From Longimicrobium sp. (GTDB taxonomy: Bacteria; Gemmatimonadota; Gemmatimonadetes; Longimicrobiales; Longimicrobiaceae), in NCBI GenBank assembly GCA_036387335.1, contig DASVTZ010000203.1, positions 91,969 to 155,968 of the forward strand: a DNA stretch of 64,000 nt. The letters are read 5' to 3'. The first letter of the stretch is position 1. The number at the start of each line of letters is the position of its first letter. A program made the position numbers and the translations under genes. Positions 63,986-64,000 of this stretch are shown one piece after another. The notes beneath the pieces are model-generated. The model had not been told where the DNA came from. It saw nothing but the letters and a program-made list of their open reading frames with translations, and did no database searches.

Positions 63986-64000
63986 TGGTCGCGTGGGGCG

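Overview
The window is about 70 percent G+C, densely packed, and carries Gram-negative envelope genes: outer-membrane barrels, lipoproteins, and lysine/diaminopimelate synthesis by the succinylase route. Heavily decorated intergenic gaps (short tandem repeats, a roughly 190-bp dispersed element, G/C-rich repeat mosaics) and many GTGA/ATGA gene overlaps fit a high-GC soil-type bacterium. My best guess is Gemmatimonadota, Longimicrobium-like. That is inference, because no rRNA gene is present. I see no CRISPR array, intact insertion sequence, or complete tRNA or rRNA gene.

Left part (1-10,200): this is accessory, defence-like DNA interrupted by core genes. The left edge holds the first two genes of a Wadjet-type plasmid-defence operon (JetA complete, JetB cut by the edge). 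It is followed by a DinB-fold protein, a frameshifted YhcG-type nuclease, homoserine kinase and threonine synthase, an L,D-transpeptidase-like protein, a HEPN/MNT pair with a three-site 20-bp-periodic operator, a HigBA-type pair, and a decayed AbrB/PIN pair.

Polyphosphate locus (10,238-19,498): five co-directional genes encode a DUF4956 membrane protein, a lipoprotein metallophosphoesterase, an Omp85-like barrel with a kinase-like DRH signature in its N-terminal half, a 1055-residue polyphosphate kinase 1 with an N-terminal CYTH-like domain, and a propeller-like lipoprotein. This is the strongest candidate for an unusual system. It looks like the known bacterial VTC/DUF4956/CotH neighbourhood, rebuilt around PPK1.

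Middle (20,100-39,200): an acetyltransferase, a glutathionyl-hydroquinone reductase-like GST, a Fic AMP-transferase with an AbiEi-like N-terminus, and a 1595-residue DUF4011-helicase-Vsr-DUF3320 protein of the antiphage type. Then comes a four-gene cupredoxin cluster (five predicted blue-copper domains, one fused to a beta-barrel). Next is a sensor kinase/NtrC-type regulator pair, divergent from four tandem tiny Thr-rich lipoproteins behind a sigma-54-like promoter.

Right part (39,231-64,000): mostly core and envelope genes. These are a subtilase, M1 aminopeptidase, VapBC plus a possible third small gene, a dapD-dapE-aminotransferase operon, SCO protein and CrtA-like protein, FadL-like porin, GDSL lipoprotein, SufE, cytochrome c lipoprotein, a tiny lipoprotein with GGYMGGV repeats, a TPR-HD-GYP protein, IspH, a GT51-like protein lacking its catalytic Glu, an NTF2-like lipoprotein, and a group II PLP decarboxylase.
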